Shown here: positions 55,228 to 62,823 of the stretch, piece after piece | How the letters are laid out: each line of letters opens with the position of its first letter | How positions within the stretch are numbered: the first letter of the stretch is position 1 | NCBI RefSeq assembly: GCF_036231945.1 | Contig: NZ_CP109599.1 | Span: 2,574,501-2,638,500, forward strand | DNA: 64,000 nt | Direction of reading: 5' to 3' | DNA from: Streptomyces sp. NBC_01429 | GTDB lineage: Bacteria > Actinomycetota > Actinomycetes > Streptomycetales > Streptomycetaceae | Translations under genes and position numbers: made by a program | Notes under the pieces: model-generated | What the model saw: only the letters and a program-made list of their open reading frames with translations | Databases searched by the model: none | Told to the model about the DNA's origin: nothing

Positions 55228-55687
55228 CCCCTTCGACCAGCCGCTCCAGCAGCGTCACGGCCTCGGCCAGCGCCCGGCGTTCGGCGGCGTCCAGTTCGCG
55301 GGCCATGACCTCGGTCAGCCAGCCCCGCTTGGCCGCGCGCAGCTCGGCGAGCGTGGTCAGGCCGGTCCGGGTGGCCGACACGACGGACTGCCGGCCGTCG
55401 TCGGGGTCGGGCGTCCGCTCGACCATGCCCTGTTCCTCCAGGGCGGCGAGGGTCAGCCGCATGGACTGCGGGCGTACGTACTCGGCGCGGGCCAGGGCCG
55501 CCGTCGTGGCCGGGCCTTCCGCCTCCAGCCGCGCCAGGACCGTGCGCTGGGAGGGCGTGAGCCTGCTGTCGTGGCCCGCGGCCACCCGCATGCGCCGCGC
55601 GAGTCTGCCGACCACGGTGGTGACGTCGTCCGCCAGACGCTCGGCGGTCGGCGTCTCCACCGGCGGGCCTTCGGGCTGTTCGGTCAT
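55202..55687 (-). CDS. MarR-family transcriptional regulator
   Basis: 161 residues. Winged helix-turn-helix core with LTPSQRTVLARL, the recognition region YVRPQSMRLTLAALEEQG and wing VERTPDPDDGRQSVV, flanked by dimerisation helices. It probably represses its own operon with the MFS and isochorismatase-like genes. ATG at 55687. Confidence 0.9.
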   Translation of the reverse strand: MTEQPEGPPVETPTAERLADDVTTVVGRLARRMRVAAGHDSRLTPSQRTVLARLEAEGPATTAALARAEYVRPQSMRLTLAALEEQGMVERTPDPDDGRQSVVSATRTGLTTLAELRAAKRGWLTEVMARELDAAERRALAEAVTLLERLVEGGDSDGGRR

Positions 55688-55713
55688 CTGTTCACCGTAG
55701 GAGGTAGACAGGC

Positions 55714-55726
55714 AACCTTGCAAGTT
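55714..55726. promoter_or_regulatory. Probable MarR operator
   Basis: AACCTTGCAAGTT, centred on the perfect palindrome CTTGCAAG, lies 27 nt before the marR start. TTGCAA cores are common in MarR-family operators. Confidence 0.55.
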
Positions 55727-55799
55727 TCCCTGCCTTCCTCCACCTGGAAGGCGCCCGCGCCCGCCGTACAGTCCGGTCGCGCACCCCCTTATCGGGACA

Positions 55800-55812
55800 T
55801 AATCTCCCGATT
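55800..55812 (+). promoter_or_regulatory. Leaderless -10 element
   Basis: TAATCT at 55800-55805 followed by 7 nt and GTG at 55813; no ribosome site. Confidence 0.6.
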
Positions 55813-56244
55813 GTGATGACTTCCGCGCGCGCCACCCGGACCCGGACAGCCGCCCGGGCCGTGCTCGCGCTGCTGGTCCTGGCGTGCTGGCTGGCGGGAC
55901 CGGGTACGGAGGGCGCGCGGGCCGAGGGGCCGGTGACGCTCGACAAGCAGGGTCGGATCACCGACAGGGCGGGCGCGCTCGGCGACGACCGGGCCGGGGC
56001 GTGCCGGGCACTCGACCGGCCGCACGCGTGCCACCACGTCCGGCTGTCCGCCGGGGACGTACGCGATCCGCACAGGAGCCCGGCCGACCAGGGCGCGGCG
56101 GTCAATCTCGTACTGCCCGTCGCCGTGGTGCTCGGCTCCGCGGGCGTCGCCGCGTACACGTACACCAAGCGCAAGCGGCGGATGGCGCGCCGCACGACAC
56201 CGGGCGGCGGGCGCGCTCTCAGCGGGCGCGGCCGCGCCCGCTGA
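55813..56244 (+). CDS. Shortened TPM-domain membrane protein
   Basis: 143 residues. Signal peptide (about 1-38), then KQGRITDRAGALGDDRAG, which matches the first strand and helix of the TPM (YgcG) domain, followed by only about 30 residues of unrelated-looking sequence with two Cys, then a membrane helix (VLPVAVVLGSAGVAAYTYT) and a basic tail ending TTPGGGR. Full-length Streptomyces relatives have a TPM domain of about 120-150 residues between these parts, so most of the domain appears deleted. GTG start from a leaderless promoter. The stop lies in a hairpin. Confidence 0.6.
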   Translation: MMTSARATRTRTAARAVLALLVLACWLAGPGTEGARAEGPVTLDKQGRITDRAGALGDDRAGACRALDRPHACHHVRLSAGDVRDPHRSPADQGAAVNLVLPVAVVLGSAGVAAYTYTKRKRRMARRTTPGGGRALSGRGRAR

Positions 56245-56258
56245 GAGCGCGCCCGCCG
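56205..56258. terminator. 26-bp perfect hairpin containing a stop codon
   Basis: The left arm (56205-56230) encodes the last codons of the shortened TPM gene; the right arm (56233-56258) contains its TGA. The 2-nt loop probably opens to 4-6 nt. It also lies just beyond the convergent phosphatase stop at 56279. Confidence 0.85.
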
Positions 56259-56278
56259 GGCCGCCCGGGACCGCGCCC

Positions 56279-58837
56279 TCAGAACATGCTCAGCAGCTGC
56301 TCCACCGTCGGCTCCGCCGCCGTGCCCCCGTCGGGCAGGGCGAGTTCGAACCAGACCGTCTTGCCGCGCGGGGTACGGCGCGAGCCCCACGCCGCGCTCA
56401 TCAGCCCGACCAGTTGCAGCCCCCGGCCGCCCTCGTCGGTGTCGCGGGCCCTGCGGCGCCTGGGCTGCACCAGGCCCGCGTCCCACACCTCGCAGACGAG
56501 GGTGCGGTCGCGCAGCAGCCGCAGCCTGATCTCGCCCTCGCCGTACCGCAGGGCGTTGGTGACCAGCTCGCTGACGAGCAGTTCGACCGTGTCGACCAGC
56601 GGTTCGAGGTCCCAGGCGACCAGCTGCGCACGGGAGAGTTCCCGGGCCCGGCCGACCGAGCGCGGCTCGCGCGGCAGCCGCCAGTCACCGACCGCCTCGG
56701 TGGGCAGCCCCTGGATACGGGCCATCAGCAGGGCGATGTCGTCCTCGCCGTGCCGGGTGTCGAGGGTGTTCAGCACGTGGTCGCAGACGTCCTCCAGGGG
56801 CCGGCCCTGGTTGGCGAGGGCCGCCCGGAGCGCGGTGAGCCCCTCGTCCAGCGGCTGGTCCCTGGACTCGACCAGCCCGTCCGTGTAGAGCGCGAGGAGC
56901 GCTCCCTCCGCCAGATCCACCTCGACCTGCTCGAACGGCTCGCCGCCCACCCCGAGCGGCATCCCCGGCGGTACGTCGAGCATCAGCGCCTCCTCGCCCG
57001 GTTCGACCACGGCGGGCGGCAGATGCCCGGCGTTGGCGAACGTGCAGCGCCGGGTGACCGGGTCGTAGACCGCGTACACACAGGTGGCGAGGTAGACCTC
57101 GGAGAGGTCCGCGTCCCGTGACTTGTGCGCGACGCGCGACGCCTGCTGGGCCCCGCTGGGCGTGCCGAGGCCGCGGGCGATCTCGTCCAGCGCGGAGAGC
57201 ACCTCGGCGGGCTCCAGATCGAGCAGCGCCAGGGTCCTTACGGCCGTACGGAGTTCGCCCATGGCGACCGCGGCGCGCAGACCGCGTCCCATGACGTCGC
57301 CCACGACCAGCGCGGTCCGGTGGCCGGGCAGCTCGATGACGTCGAACCAGTCGCCGCCGACCTCGGTGGCCGTGGTGCCCGGCAGATAGCGGCAGGCGAT
57401 GTCGAGACCCGCCGCCTCGGGGTCGCCGGGCGGCAGCAGGCTGCGCTGGAGGATCAGCGCGCGCTCGTGCTCCCTGCGGTAGAGGCGGGCGTTGTCGATA
57501 CAGACGGCGGCGCGCGCGGCCAGCTCCACGGCCAGGAAGCGGTCCCGTTCGCCGAACGGCTCGCTGCCCTTCGTACGGGAGAACTGGACCAGCCCGATGA
57601 CGGTGTCGTGCGCGACCATCGGGACGGCGAAGCTGGACTGGACCAGGCTGCCCGCCTCGCCCGGGATGGTCTGCACCTGTCCGGTGCGCAGGGCGTTCGC
57701 GCTGAGCGAGCTGAAGGGGAAGCGGTGGACCGCGCCGACGTCCGGCGGTACGTACCCCTCGTCGTCGGTGCCGACGGGACCCGTCAGCGGCCCGTCGGAG
57801 ACGGCGCTCGCGAAGCCGACCCTGCGCAGCCGGGCGCTGCCGCCGCCGGACTCGGCGCCGGAGGACTCCCAGCGCCCCGGCGGCGCCTCCTCGCCGGTGA
57901 TCAGCGACTGGTACAGGTCGACGGAGGCGAGGTCGCAGAAGCCGGGCACGGCGACGTCGAGCAGCTCGCGGGCGGTGGTCTCCAGATCCAGCGAGTTGCC
58001 GATCCGGGCGCTCGCCTCGTTGAGGAGCGCGAGATTGCGGCGGGCGCTGGCGGCCTCGCGGGCGGCGGCGTGCCGGTGCGTGACATCGGTGCCGACCCCG
58101 GCGATGCCGAGGACGTTCCCGGAACCGCTGTGGACGCGGTAGAGGTTCAGCGACCAGTTGCGGCGCTCCTGGTCGGCCGGCCTGACGCCGACGATCGGCA
58201 GGTCGGTGACGGACTCCCCCGTCTCCAGGACCCGCTGGAGCGCGGCGGTCAGCCGGTCGGCCTCGGAGCGGGAAAGGTAGTCGTACGCCGTGCGGCCCCG
58301 GTGATCGGTGACCCCGCCGCCGAAGACGGTGGCGAAACGCTGGTTGGCGCGCTGCACTCTGAGGTCCGTGCCGAACAGGAGAAACCCGAAGGGAGATTGG
58401 CCGAAAATAGCCTGCGACGATGCCAGGTCGGTTTCGATCCGGCGCAGCGCGCGGACGTCCACGACGATGCAGAGCGCGGCCCGTTCGCCGGTCTCCGTCT
58501 CACTGGGCATCACATAGACCTCGGCGAGCCCCGGCTCCCCGCGCCCGCCGGGCGCACGGAAGGGGAGCAGCCCGGTCCACTCCTTGCCGTCGAGGATCTC
58601 CCGCACCTTGCGGCGCCCACGCGTCCGCTGATCGGCGGGCATGAGCACCTCAACGGGGTCCCTGCCTCTGACCTCGTGCGCGCCCATGCCGAACAGCTCG
58701 GTGGCCCGTTGGCTCCACTGATCGACCAGACCGTCCGGGCCGATCGAGAACGAAGCGGCCTTGATGTAGTCATAGATCGAGCCGGGCGGACTGCTCTGCC
58801 ATACGACGTCGCCCGCCGCCCCAGATATCTCGCTCAC
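56279..58837 (-). CDS. PAS-PAS-GAF SpoIIE-type protein phosphatase with C-terminal HATPase
   Basis: 852 residues. Two PAS domains (about 20-130 and 135-260), a GAF domain (about 270-460), a PP2C/SpoIIE phosphatase (about 480-690; metal ligands in VGGDWFD, VVGDVMGRG and YTDGLVE) and an RsbW-like HATPase (about 715-845; SELVTNALRYGEG). It combines a phosphatase for an anti-sigma-factor antagonist with a kinase-like ATP-binding domain in one cytosolic chain, a Streptomyces specialty. Signal and targets unknown. GTG with GGAGGGG 8 nt upstream. Confidence 0.9.
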   Translation of the reverse strand: MSEISGAAGDVVWQSSPPGSIYDYIKAASFSIGPDGLVDQWSQRATELFGMGAHEVRGRDPVEVLMPADQRTRGRRKVREILDGKEWTGLLPFRAPGGRGEPGLAEVYVMPSETETGERAALCIVVDVRALRRIETDLASSQAIFGQSPFGFLLFGTDLRVQRANQRFATVFGGGVTDHRGRTAYDYLSRSEADRLTAALQRVLETGESVTDLPIVGVRPADQERRNWSLNLYRVHSGSGNVLGIAGVGTDVTHRHAAAREAASARRNLALLNEASARIGNSLDLETTARELLDVAVPGFCDLASVDLYQSLITGEEAPPGRWESSGAESGGGSARLRRVGFASAVSDGPLTGPVGTDDEGYVPPDVGAVHRFPFSSLSANALRTGQVQTIPGEAGSLVQSSFAVPMVAHDTVIGLVQFSRTKGSEPFGERDRFLAVELAARAAVCIDNARLYRREHERALILQRSLLPPGDPEAAGLDIACRYLPGTTATEVGGDWFDVIELPGHRTALVVGDVMGRGLRAAVAMGELRTAVRTLALLDLEPAEVLSALDEIARGLGTPSGAQQASRVAHKSRDADLSEVYLATCVYAVYDPVTRRCTFANAGHLPPAVVEPGEEALMLDVPPGMPLGVGGEPFEQVEVDLAEGALLALYTDGLVESRDQPLDEGLTALRAALANQGRPLEDVCDHVLNTLDTRHGEDDIALLMARIQGLPTEAVGDWRLPREPRSVGRARELSRAQLVAWDLEPLVDTVELLVSELVTNALRYGEGEIRLRLLRDRTLVCEVWDAGLVQPRRRRARDTDEGGRGLQLVGLMSAAWGSRRTPRGKTVWFELALPDGGTAAEPTVEQLLSMF

Positions 58838-58983
58838 GCGACCGTCCCCTCCAGCTCACGCACCGGACCGGCCTTGCCCGCAGTATTCAGCACTACGGCC
58901 CCGGCCGGCACGCCGTTCACGATCACAGCACAGTCTCGCTCTTTTTGAGCCGAGTCGGGCGTGATCGTTGTCCCTTCACACTT

Positions 58984-59523
58984 CTAACCAGAGAGGGGCA
59001 GCTCGAACCACACGGTCTTACCTGTCTTCCCACGTCGCGTTCCCCAACGGCGTGCGGAACAGGCCACGAGACGCAGCCCCCGGCCGCGCTCGTCGTCGGG
59101 TCCGGGGGCGCGCTCGACGGGAGGATCGGGAAGCGGATCGGAGATCTCCACCAGCAGGTCGCCGGGCCCGGCGACTTCGGCGGCATCGGCGGCATCGACA
59201 GCCTCGGCGACTTCGGCGACTTCAGCGGCTTCGACGGCTTCAGCGGCTTCGGCAAGTGGCGCGGGCGCGGCGGCTTCCGCCGGTACGGCGGTCCGCGCGC
59301 CGCCGAGCACCAGCCGTACCCCGATCGGCCCCGACGCGTACCGCAGGGAGTTGGTCATCAACTCGCTCACCAGCAGGACGGCCATCTCCGCGACCGCGAC
59401 GGGCAGACTCCAGCCGCGGAGCGTGTCGCGCACGACATGGCGGGCGGTGCGCACGGCGTCGGGTTCGGCGGGGAAGGTCCACTCGGCACACGCACCGTTC
59501 TCCGTGTCGATCAAGCCGACCAC
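58984..59523 (-). CDS. RsbW-like ATP-binding (HATPase_c_2) protein with Ala/Glu-rich insert
   Basis: 179 residues. The N-terminal half has the GHKL N-box LLVSELMTNSLRYAS; the G1/G2 part (GPDDERGRGLRLVAC) lies at the C-terminus. Between them an Ala/Glu/Val/Asp insert of about 35 residues is encoded by 9-bp tandem units (59175-59252). Such proteins bind ATP and act as anti-sigma or switch kinases; partner unknown. GTG start with weak ribosome site. Upstream of the phosphatase gene on the same strand, 146 nt away. Confidence 0.85.
   Translation of the reverse strand: MVGLIDTENGACAEWTFPAEPDAVRTARHVVRDTLRGWSLPVAVAEMAVLLVSELMTNSLRYASGPIGVRLVLGGARTAVPAEAAAPAPLAEAAEAVEAAEVAEVAEAVDAADAAEVAGPGDLLVEISDPLPDPPVERAPGPDDERGRGLRLVACSARRWGTRRGKTGKTVWFELPLSG
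59175..59252. repeat. 9-bp in-frame repeats in the HATPase gene
   Basis: Degenerate units of the type GGCGACTTC and GGCGGCATC run head to tail and encode an AEV/AEA-rich segment on the minus strand. Confidence 0.8.
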
Positions 59524-59592
59524 ATCCCGAACAGACGGGGGACCCGCGCCTTCTGGGGCGGTAAATATTCACTTACCCGATAATCGGGACAA

Positions 59593-59994
59593 TTACCATC
59601 CCGAGGCGGGCAGCAGCCGGGCGGCCTCGGCCACGGCCGGGCGGTCCTGGTCGAGCCAGTCCACCGCGTGGATCTCGTCGGGGCCGAGCCAGCGCAGCTC
59701 GTCGTGGTCCTCAAGGGGCCGGGGCTCACCGGAGAGCAGCCGGACCGTCCACACCTGGAGCACCAGACCGGGCTTCAGCGGCCACTCGCCGGGGATCCGC
59801 TCCACCGGCCGCGCCTCCACGCCGAGTTCCTCGCGCAGCTCGCGCACGAGGGCCTGCTCCGGCAGCTCCCCCGGCTCCAGCTTTCCGCCGGGCAGCTCCC
59901 AGCGCCCGGCCAGCTCGGGCGGCGCGCTCCGGCGAGCGGCCAGCAGCCGCCCCCGGTCGTACACCGCGCCCGCCACCACCACACGATCAGCCAT
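59593..59994 (-). CDS. Nudix hydrolase, MutT type
   Basis: 133 residues. The Nudix box is complete (GGKLEPGELPEQALVREL followed by REELGV, about residues 35-57). The short single-domain form and the WELPGGK lead-in match the (8-oxo)-dGTP diphosphatase family. A leaderless -10 (TACGCT at 60002-60007) ends 7 nt before the ATG at 59994. It starts 470 nt from the neighbouring HATPase gene and is probably monocistronic. Confidence 0.85.
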   Translation of the reverse strand: MADRVVVAGAVYDRGRLLAARRSAPPELAGRWELPGGKLEPGELPEQALVRELREELGVEARPVERIPGEWPLKPGLVLQVWTVRLLSGEPRPLEDHDELRWLGPDEIHAVDWLDQDRPAVAEAARLLPASGW

Positions 59995-60178
59995 GCGCCG
60001 GAGCGTAACGCGGCGCCGGCCGGAGCGACCGCGCGGGCCCGGGCGGGCAGGCGCGAGCGCGGGCGGGGCCACTGACGGGCGCGCGGCCGGAGCCGCGGGA
60101 GGACGCGCACAGGGCCGCAGGAGTACGCCTACAGGCGCGTACGGCCCGATTCCGCCCCACCCGTCAGCGGCGGCACCG

Positions 60179-60358
60179 CTACCGCGCGGACTGACCGACC
60201 CGCTCCACCGAGTAGAGCTGCTGATGCCCGCGCCCGTGCAGGCTGTCGGCTATCTTCTGCGCCTCGTCCTGCGTCGCGTACCGGCCGACGCGGTAGCGCG
60301 CACCATTGTCGTCCTGCCGTATCACCAGCCAGGGAAGGGCGGTCCCACCGTCGTTCAT
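60179..60358 (-). CDS. Small SPOR-like protein
   Basis: 59 residues. The sequence LPWLVIRQDDNGARYRVGRY and the following DEAQKIADSLHGRGHQQLY resemble a single SPOR repeat, which usually binds denuded peptidoglycan, but no signal peptide or membrane segment is present, so it is probably cytoplasmic and the role is unclear. ATG with GGAGGGG 5 nt upstream. Confidence 0.65.
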   Translation of the reverse strand: MNDGGTALPWLVIRQDDNGARYRVGRYATQDEAQKIADSLHGRGHQQLYSVERVGQSAR

Positions 60359-60686
60359 CGCACCCCTCCCGCCGCCGGCCCGCATCTCTCCGATGATCTC
60401 CAGGAAACCGCAATACGCATATGCCCGAGCGTACGCCTGACCTTTACGGAGCGGATACGTGTTTTTACGAAGAGGTACGCATCCGGCCAACAACGCGCCG
60501 AAAACAGGGGGGCGGAAACCCGCTGTTCACGCCCCCCATGGCGGATACACCCCACACTCAACCGTCCCGTACGCCCCGCCAAGTCCGCACGAGCACCACG
60601 AAAACGGACATCCCGAGCCCGTCGACAGACCGGCTCGGGATCACATGGGCGGACGAGAACGTCCGATACGAGTCATTGACTGCGCG
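60359..60686. other. Intergenic region between SPOR-like and GntR genes
   Basis: No gene supported in 328 bases; a plus-strand open frame here has no ribosome site or conserved look. It contains the SPOR-like promoter and the GntR terminator. Confidence 0.4.
60610..60641 (-). terminator. Terminator of the GntR gene
   Basis: ATCCCGAGCC pairs perfectly with GGCTCGGGAT (10 bp) across a 12-nt loop, about 46 nt after the stop at 60687. Confidence 0.7.
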
Positions 60687-61439
60687 TCACTTGACGGAGA
60701 GGTGGTACGCGATGCGGTAGCGGTCGGCGGGGATCACCACGTCCGCCGTCTCGACTGCCCGTCCGGACGCGAAATACGTCCGTTCCAGGACCATCACCAC
60801 ATGGCCCGGCACTCCGCCGAGCGCCATCAGCTCCTCCGCCAGCCCCGGGCGCGCGCCGACCTCCTCCAGGACGTTGTCCACGACGATGTCGATGGCCGCC
60901 ATCCGCTCGACCACCCCGCAACCGCCGAGCGGCCCCTCCTCGGGGAGCATCACCGGGGTGCGCCCCGTGACCGTGAGCGGCTCCCAGGAGGTGGAGAGCA
61001 TCATGGGCTCGCCCCCTTCCCGGAAGACGTAGCGCGTGCGCATCACGCGCTCCCCCGGCTCGATCCCGAGCCGGTCGGCGATCTCGGCGCTCGCCTCCTC
61101 CTGCTCGCTCCTCGACTCCCAGGTGCCCCGCGCGCCGGCCTCCGTCTGCTCCTGGCGGAACGGGCTGGACCCGGACGGCGGCCGGTAGCCGGAGCGGGCG
61201 ATACGGCGCGGCACGGGGCGCTCGCGGACATACGTGCCCGACCCGGAACGGCCCTCGACCAGCCCCTCGGCCATCAGCACCTTGCGCGCCTCCAGCGCGA
61301 CCGTGTCCGAGACGCCGTACTCCTCGCGGATACGGGCCTGCGAGGGCAGCCGAGCGTGCGGCGGCAAAGCACCATTGACGATCTTCTCGCGAAGATCGCT
61401 CGCAACGCGCAGATAGGCGGGCTGCTCACCGAAGGCCAC
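60687..61439 (-). CDS. GntR/HutC-family regulator with UTRA domain
   Basis: 250 residues. N-terminal winged helix (about 1-75: LREKIVNGALPPHARLPSQ and the wing GSGTYV), then a UTRA ligand-binding domain (about 95-245). HutC-type proteins bind small metabolites and release DNA. GTG with GGGAG upstream. Divergent from the threonine-synthase-like gene, with a triple half-site between the two, so it probably controls that gene and itself. Confidence 0.88.
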   Translation of the reverse strand: MAFGEQPAYLRVASDLREKIVNGALPPHARLPSQARIREEYGVSDTVALEARKVLMAEGLVEGRSGSGTYVRERPVPRRIARSGYRPPSGSSPFRQEQTEAGARGTWESRSEQEEASAEIADRLGIEPGERVMRTRYVFREGGEPMMLSTSWEPLTVTGRTPVMLPEEGPLGGCGVVERMAAIDIVVDNVLEEVGARPGLAEELMALGGVPGHVVMVLERTYFASGRAVETADVVIPADRYRIAYHLSVK

Positions 61440-61479
61440 GGGCCACTCCCATCAGCTTGACAGACAGCTACAGCCTGGC

Positions 61480-61498
61480 AACCGTCGGTTGATAACCG
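61480..61498. promoter_or_regulatory. GntR operator candidate (overlapping dyads)
   Basis: AACCG-T-CGGTT-GAT-AACCG: three consecutive half-sites forming two overlapping inverted repeats with 1- and 3-nt spacers, in the divergent region. Confidence 0.55.
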
Positions 61499-61581
61499 CA
61501 AGCGTGGGCCATGGTTTCACTCGAAGTGATGATCTTGGGTTTACATCGAGCGCTCCCTGTACGGCTGCCATGCTGACGGCC

Positions 61582-62688
61582 ATGACCACGACGTATCGAT
61601 GCCCGGCGGACGGCACCCGCGCACCCGTCGAAACGGCCGGCTGGTGCTGCCCCGGCTGCGGCGGCCCCTGGGATCTCGACTTCGACGCCGGTTCTGTACA
61701 GCTGGATTCGCTGCCCCGGCGGGTCAACTCCCTCTGGCGGTACGCGGAGGCGCTGCCGCTCGACGCGCCGTCGGTCAGCCTCGGCGAGGGCCGTACGCCA
61801 CTCGTCGCGCTGACGCCTTCCGTGACCGCCAAGCTCGACTTCCTGATGCCGACGCTCTCCTTCAAGGACCGGGGCGCCGTCATGCTCGTGGAGCTGGCGC
61901 GCCGGCTCGGGCCCGAGCGCGTACGGGGGGTGATCGCCGACAGCAGCGGCAACGCGGGCACGGCCGTCGCCGCGTACTGCGCGCGGGCCGGGCTGCCCTG
62001 CACCGTGTACGTACCGGAGGCCACCTCCCCCAAGAAGACCGAGCAGATCCGCGCCCACGGCGCCCGCCTGGAACGCGTCGCGGGCGATCGCGAGGCCACC
62101 GCCCTGGCCGCCCGCGCCGCCGCCGGCGAACCGCACACCTTCTACGCGAGCCATGTCCACAACCCGTACTTCCTGCACGGCACGAAGACCTACGTCTACG
62201 AGCTGTGGGAGGAGTACGGAGGCCGCCTCCCCGGGACGATCGTCGTACCGGTCGGCAATGGCACCCTGCTGCTCGGCGCCGCCCTCGCCGTGGCCGAGCT
62301 GTACGGGAACGGCCTCATCACGGAACGCCCCGCGCTGGTGGCCGTCCAGACCGAGGCCGTCTCGCCCCTGGCAACGGCCTTCCACGCGGGCGCCGACGGG
62401 CTTCTCCCGGCGCGGGGAGCCGCGCCCGCGCCCACCCTCGCCGAGGGCATCGCCATCCCGAACCCGCCGCGGGCGCGGCAGATCCTGCGCGCGGTCCGCG
62501 CGTCCGGCGGCACCTTCCTGACCGTGACCGAGGACCAACTGCGCGCGGCGCAGCGGGACCTGGCCGCCCGCGGTCTCTTCGTGGAGTCGACGGGCGTCGC
62601 CTGCTGGGCGGCCGTGCGCGACTGGACGGACGGCTCCGCGGTGGTACCGCTGTGCGGCGCGGGCGCGAAGACGGGGCTGAGCGCGTAG
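61582..62688 (+). CDS. Threonine-synthase-like PLP enzyme with zinc-ribbon N-terminus
   Basis: 368 residues, fold type II. An N-terminal ribbon (Cys7, Cys22, Cys23, Cys26: RCPADG and CCPGCGG) precedes the PLP lysine Lys95 (SFKDRGA) and the phosphate loop GNGTLLLG. This matches pyridoxal-phosphate threonine-synthase-like enzymes; without the full threonine-synthase N-terminal domain the true substrate is open. The ATG at 61582 starts the conserved sequence; the ATG at 61570 is an alternative. Probably controlled by the divergent GntR protein. Confidence 0.8.
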   Translation: MTTTYRCPADGTRAPVETAGWCCPGCGGPWDLDFDAGSVQLDSLPRRVNSLWRYAEALPLDAPSVSLGEGRTPLVALTPSVTAKLDFLMPTLSFKDRGAVMLVELARRLGPERVRGVIADSSGNAGTAVAAYCARAGLPCTVYVPEATSPKKTEQIRAHGARLERVAGDREATALAARAAAGEPHTFYASHVHNPYFLHGTKTYVYELWEEYGGRLPGTIVVPVGNGTLLLGAALAVAELYGNGLITERPALVAVQTEAVSPLATAFHAGADGLLPARGAAPAPTLAEGIAIPNPPRARQILRAVRASGGTFLTVTEDQLRAAQRDLAARGLFVESTGVACWAAVRDWTDGSAVVPLCGAGAKTGLSA

Positions 62689-62724
62689 GCGGGGCTGAGC
62701 GCGTAGGCGGGGCTGAGCGCGTAG
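62671..62724. repeat. 18-bp tandem repeat at the gene end
   Basis: Three units of (G/A)CGGGGCTGAGCGCGTAG; the first holds the last codons and the TAG stop of the PLP enzyme, so two extra in-frame TAG codons follow. Confidence 0.9.
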
Positions 62725-62810
62725 GCGGGGAGCGGGAGGCGCGTCGCGCGGGCCGCCGGAATCAGCCGTTCACCACGCGCGCCCTGGCTGACCCGCCATG
62801 GCTCCGTTCG

Positions 62811-62823
62811 TACGGTCCTGTGC
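62811..62823 (+). promoter_or_regulatory. Leaderless -10 element of the GH65 gene
   Basis: TACGGT at 62811-62816 followed by 7 nt and GTG at 62824. Confidence 0.6.

Noticed and set aside
60421..60720. A 99-codon plus-strand frame between the SPOR-like and GntR genes
   Set aside because: No ribosome site, basic low-quality composition, and it crosses the GntR terminator and the end of the GntR gene.
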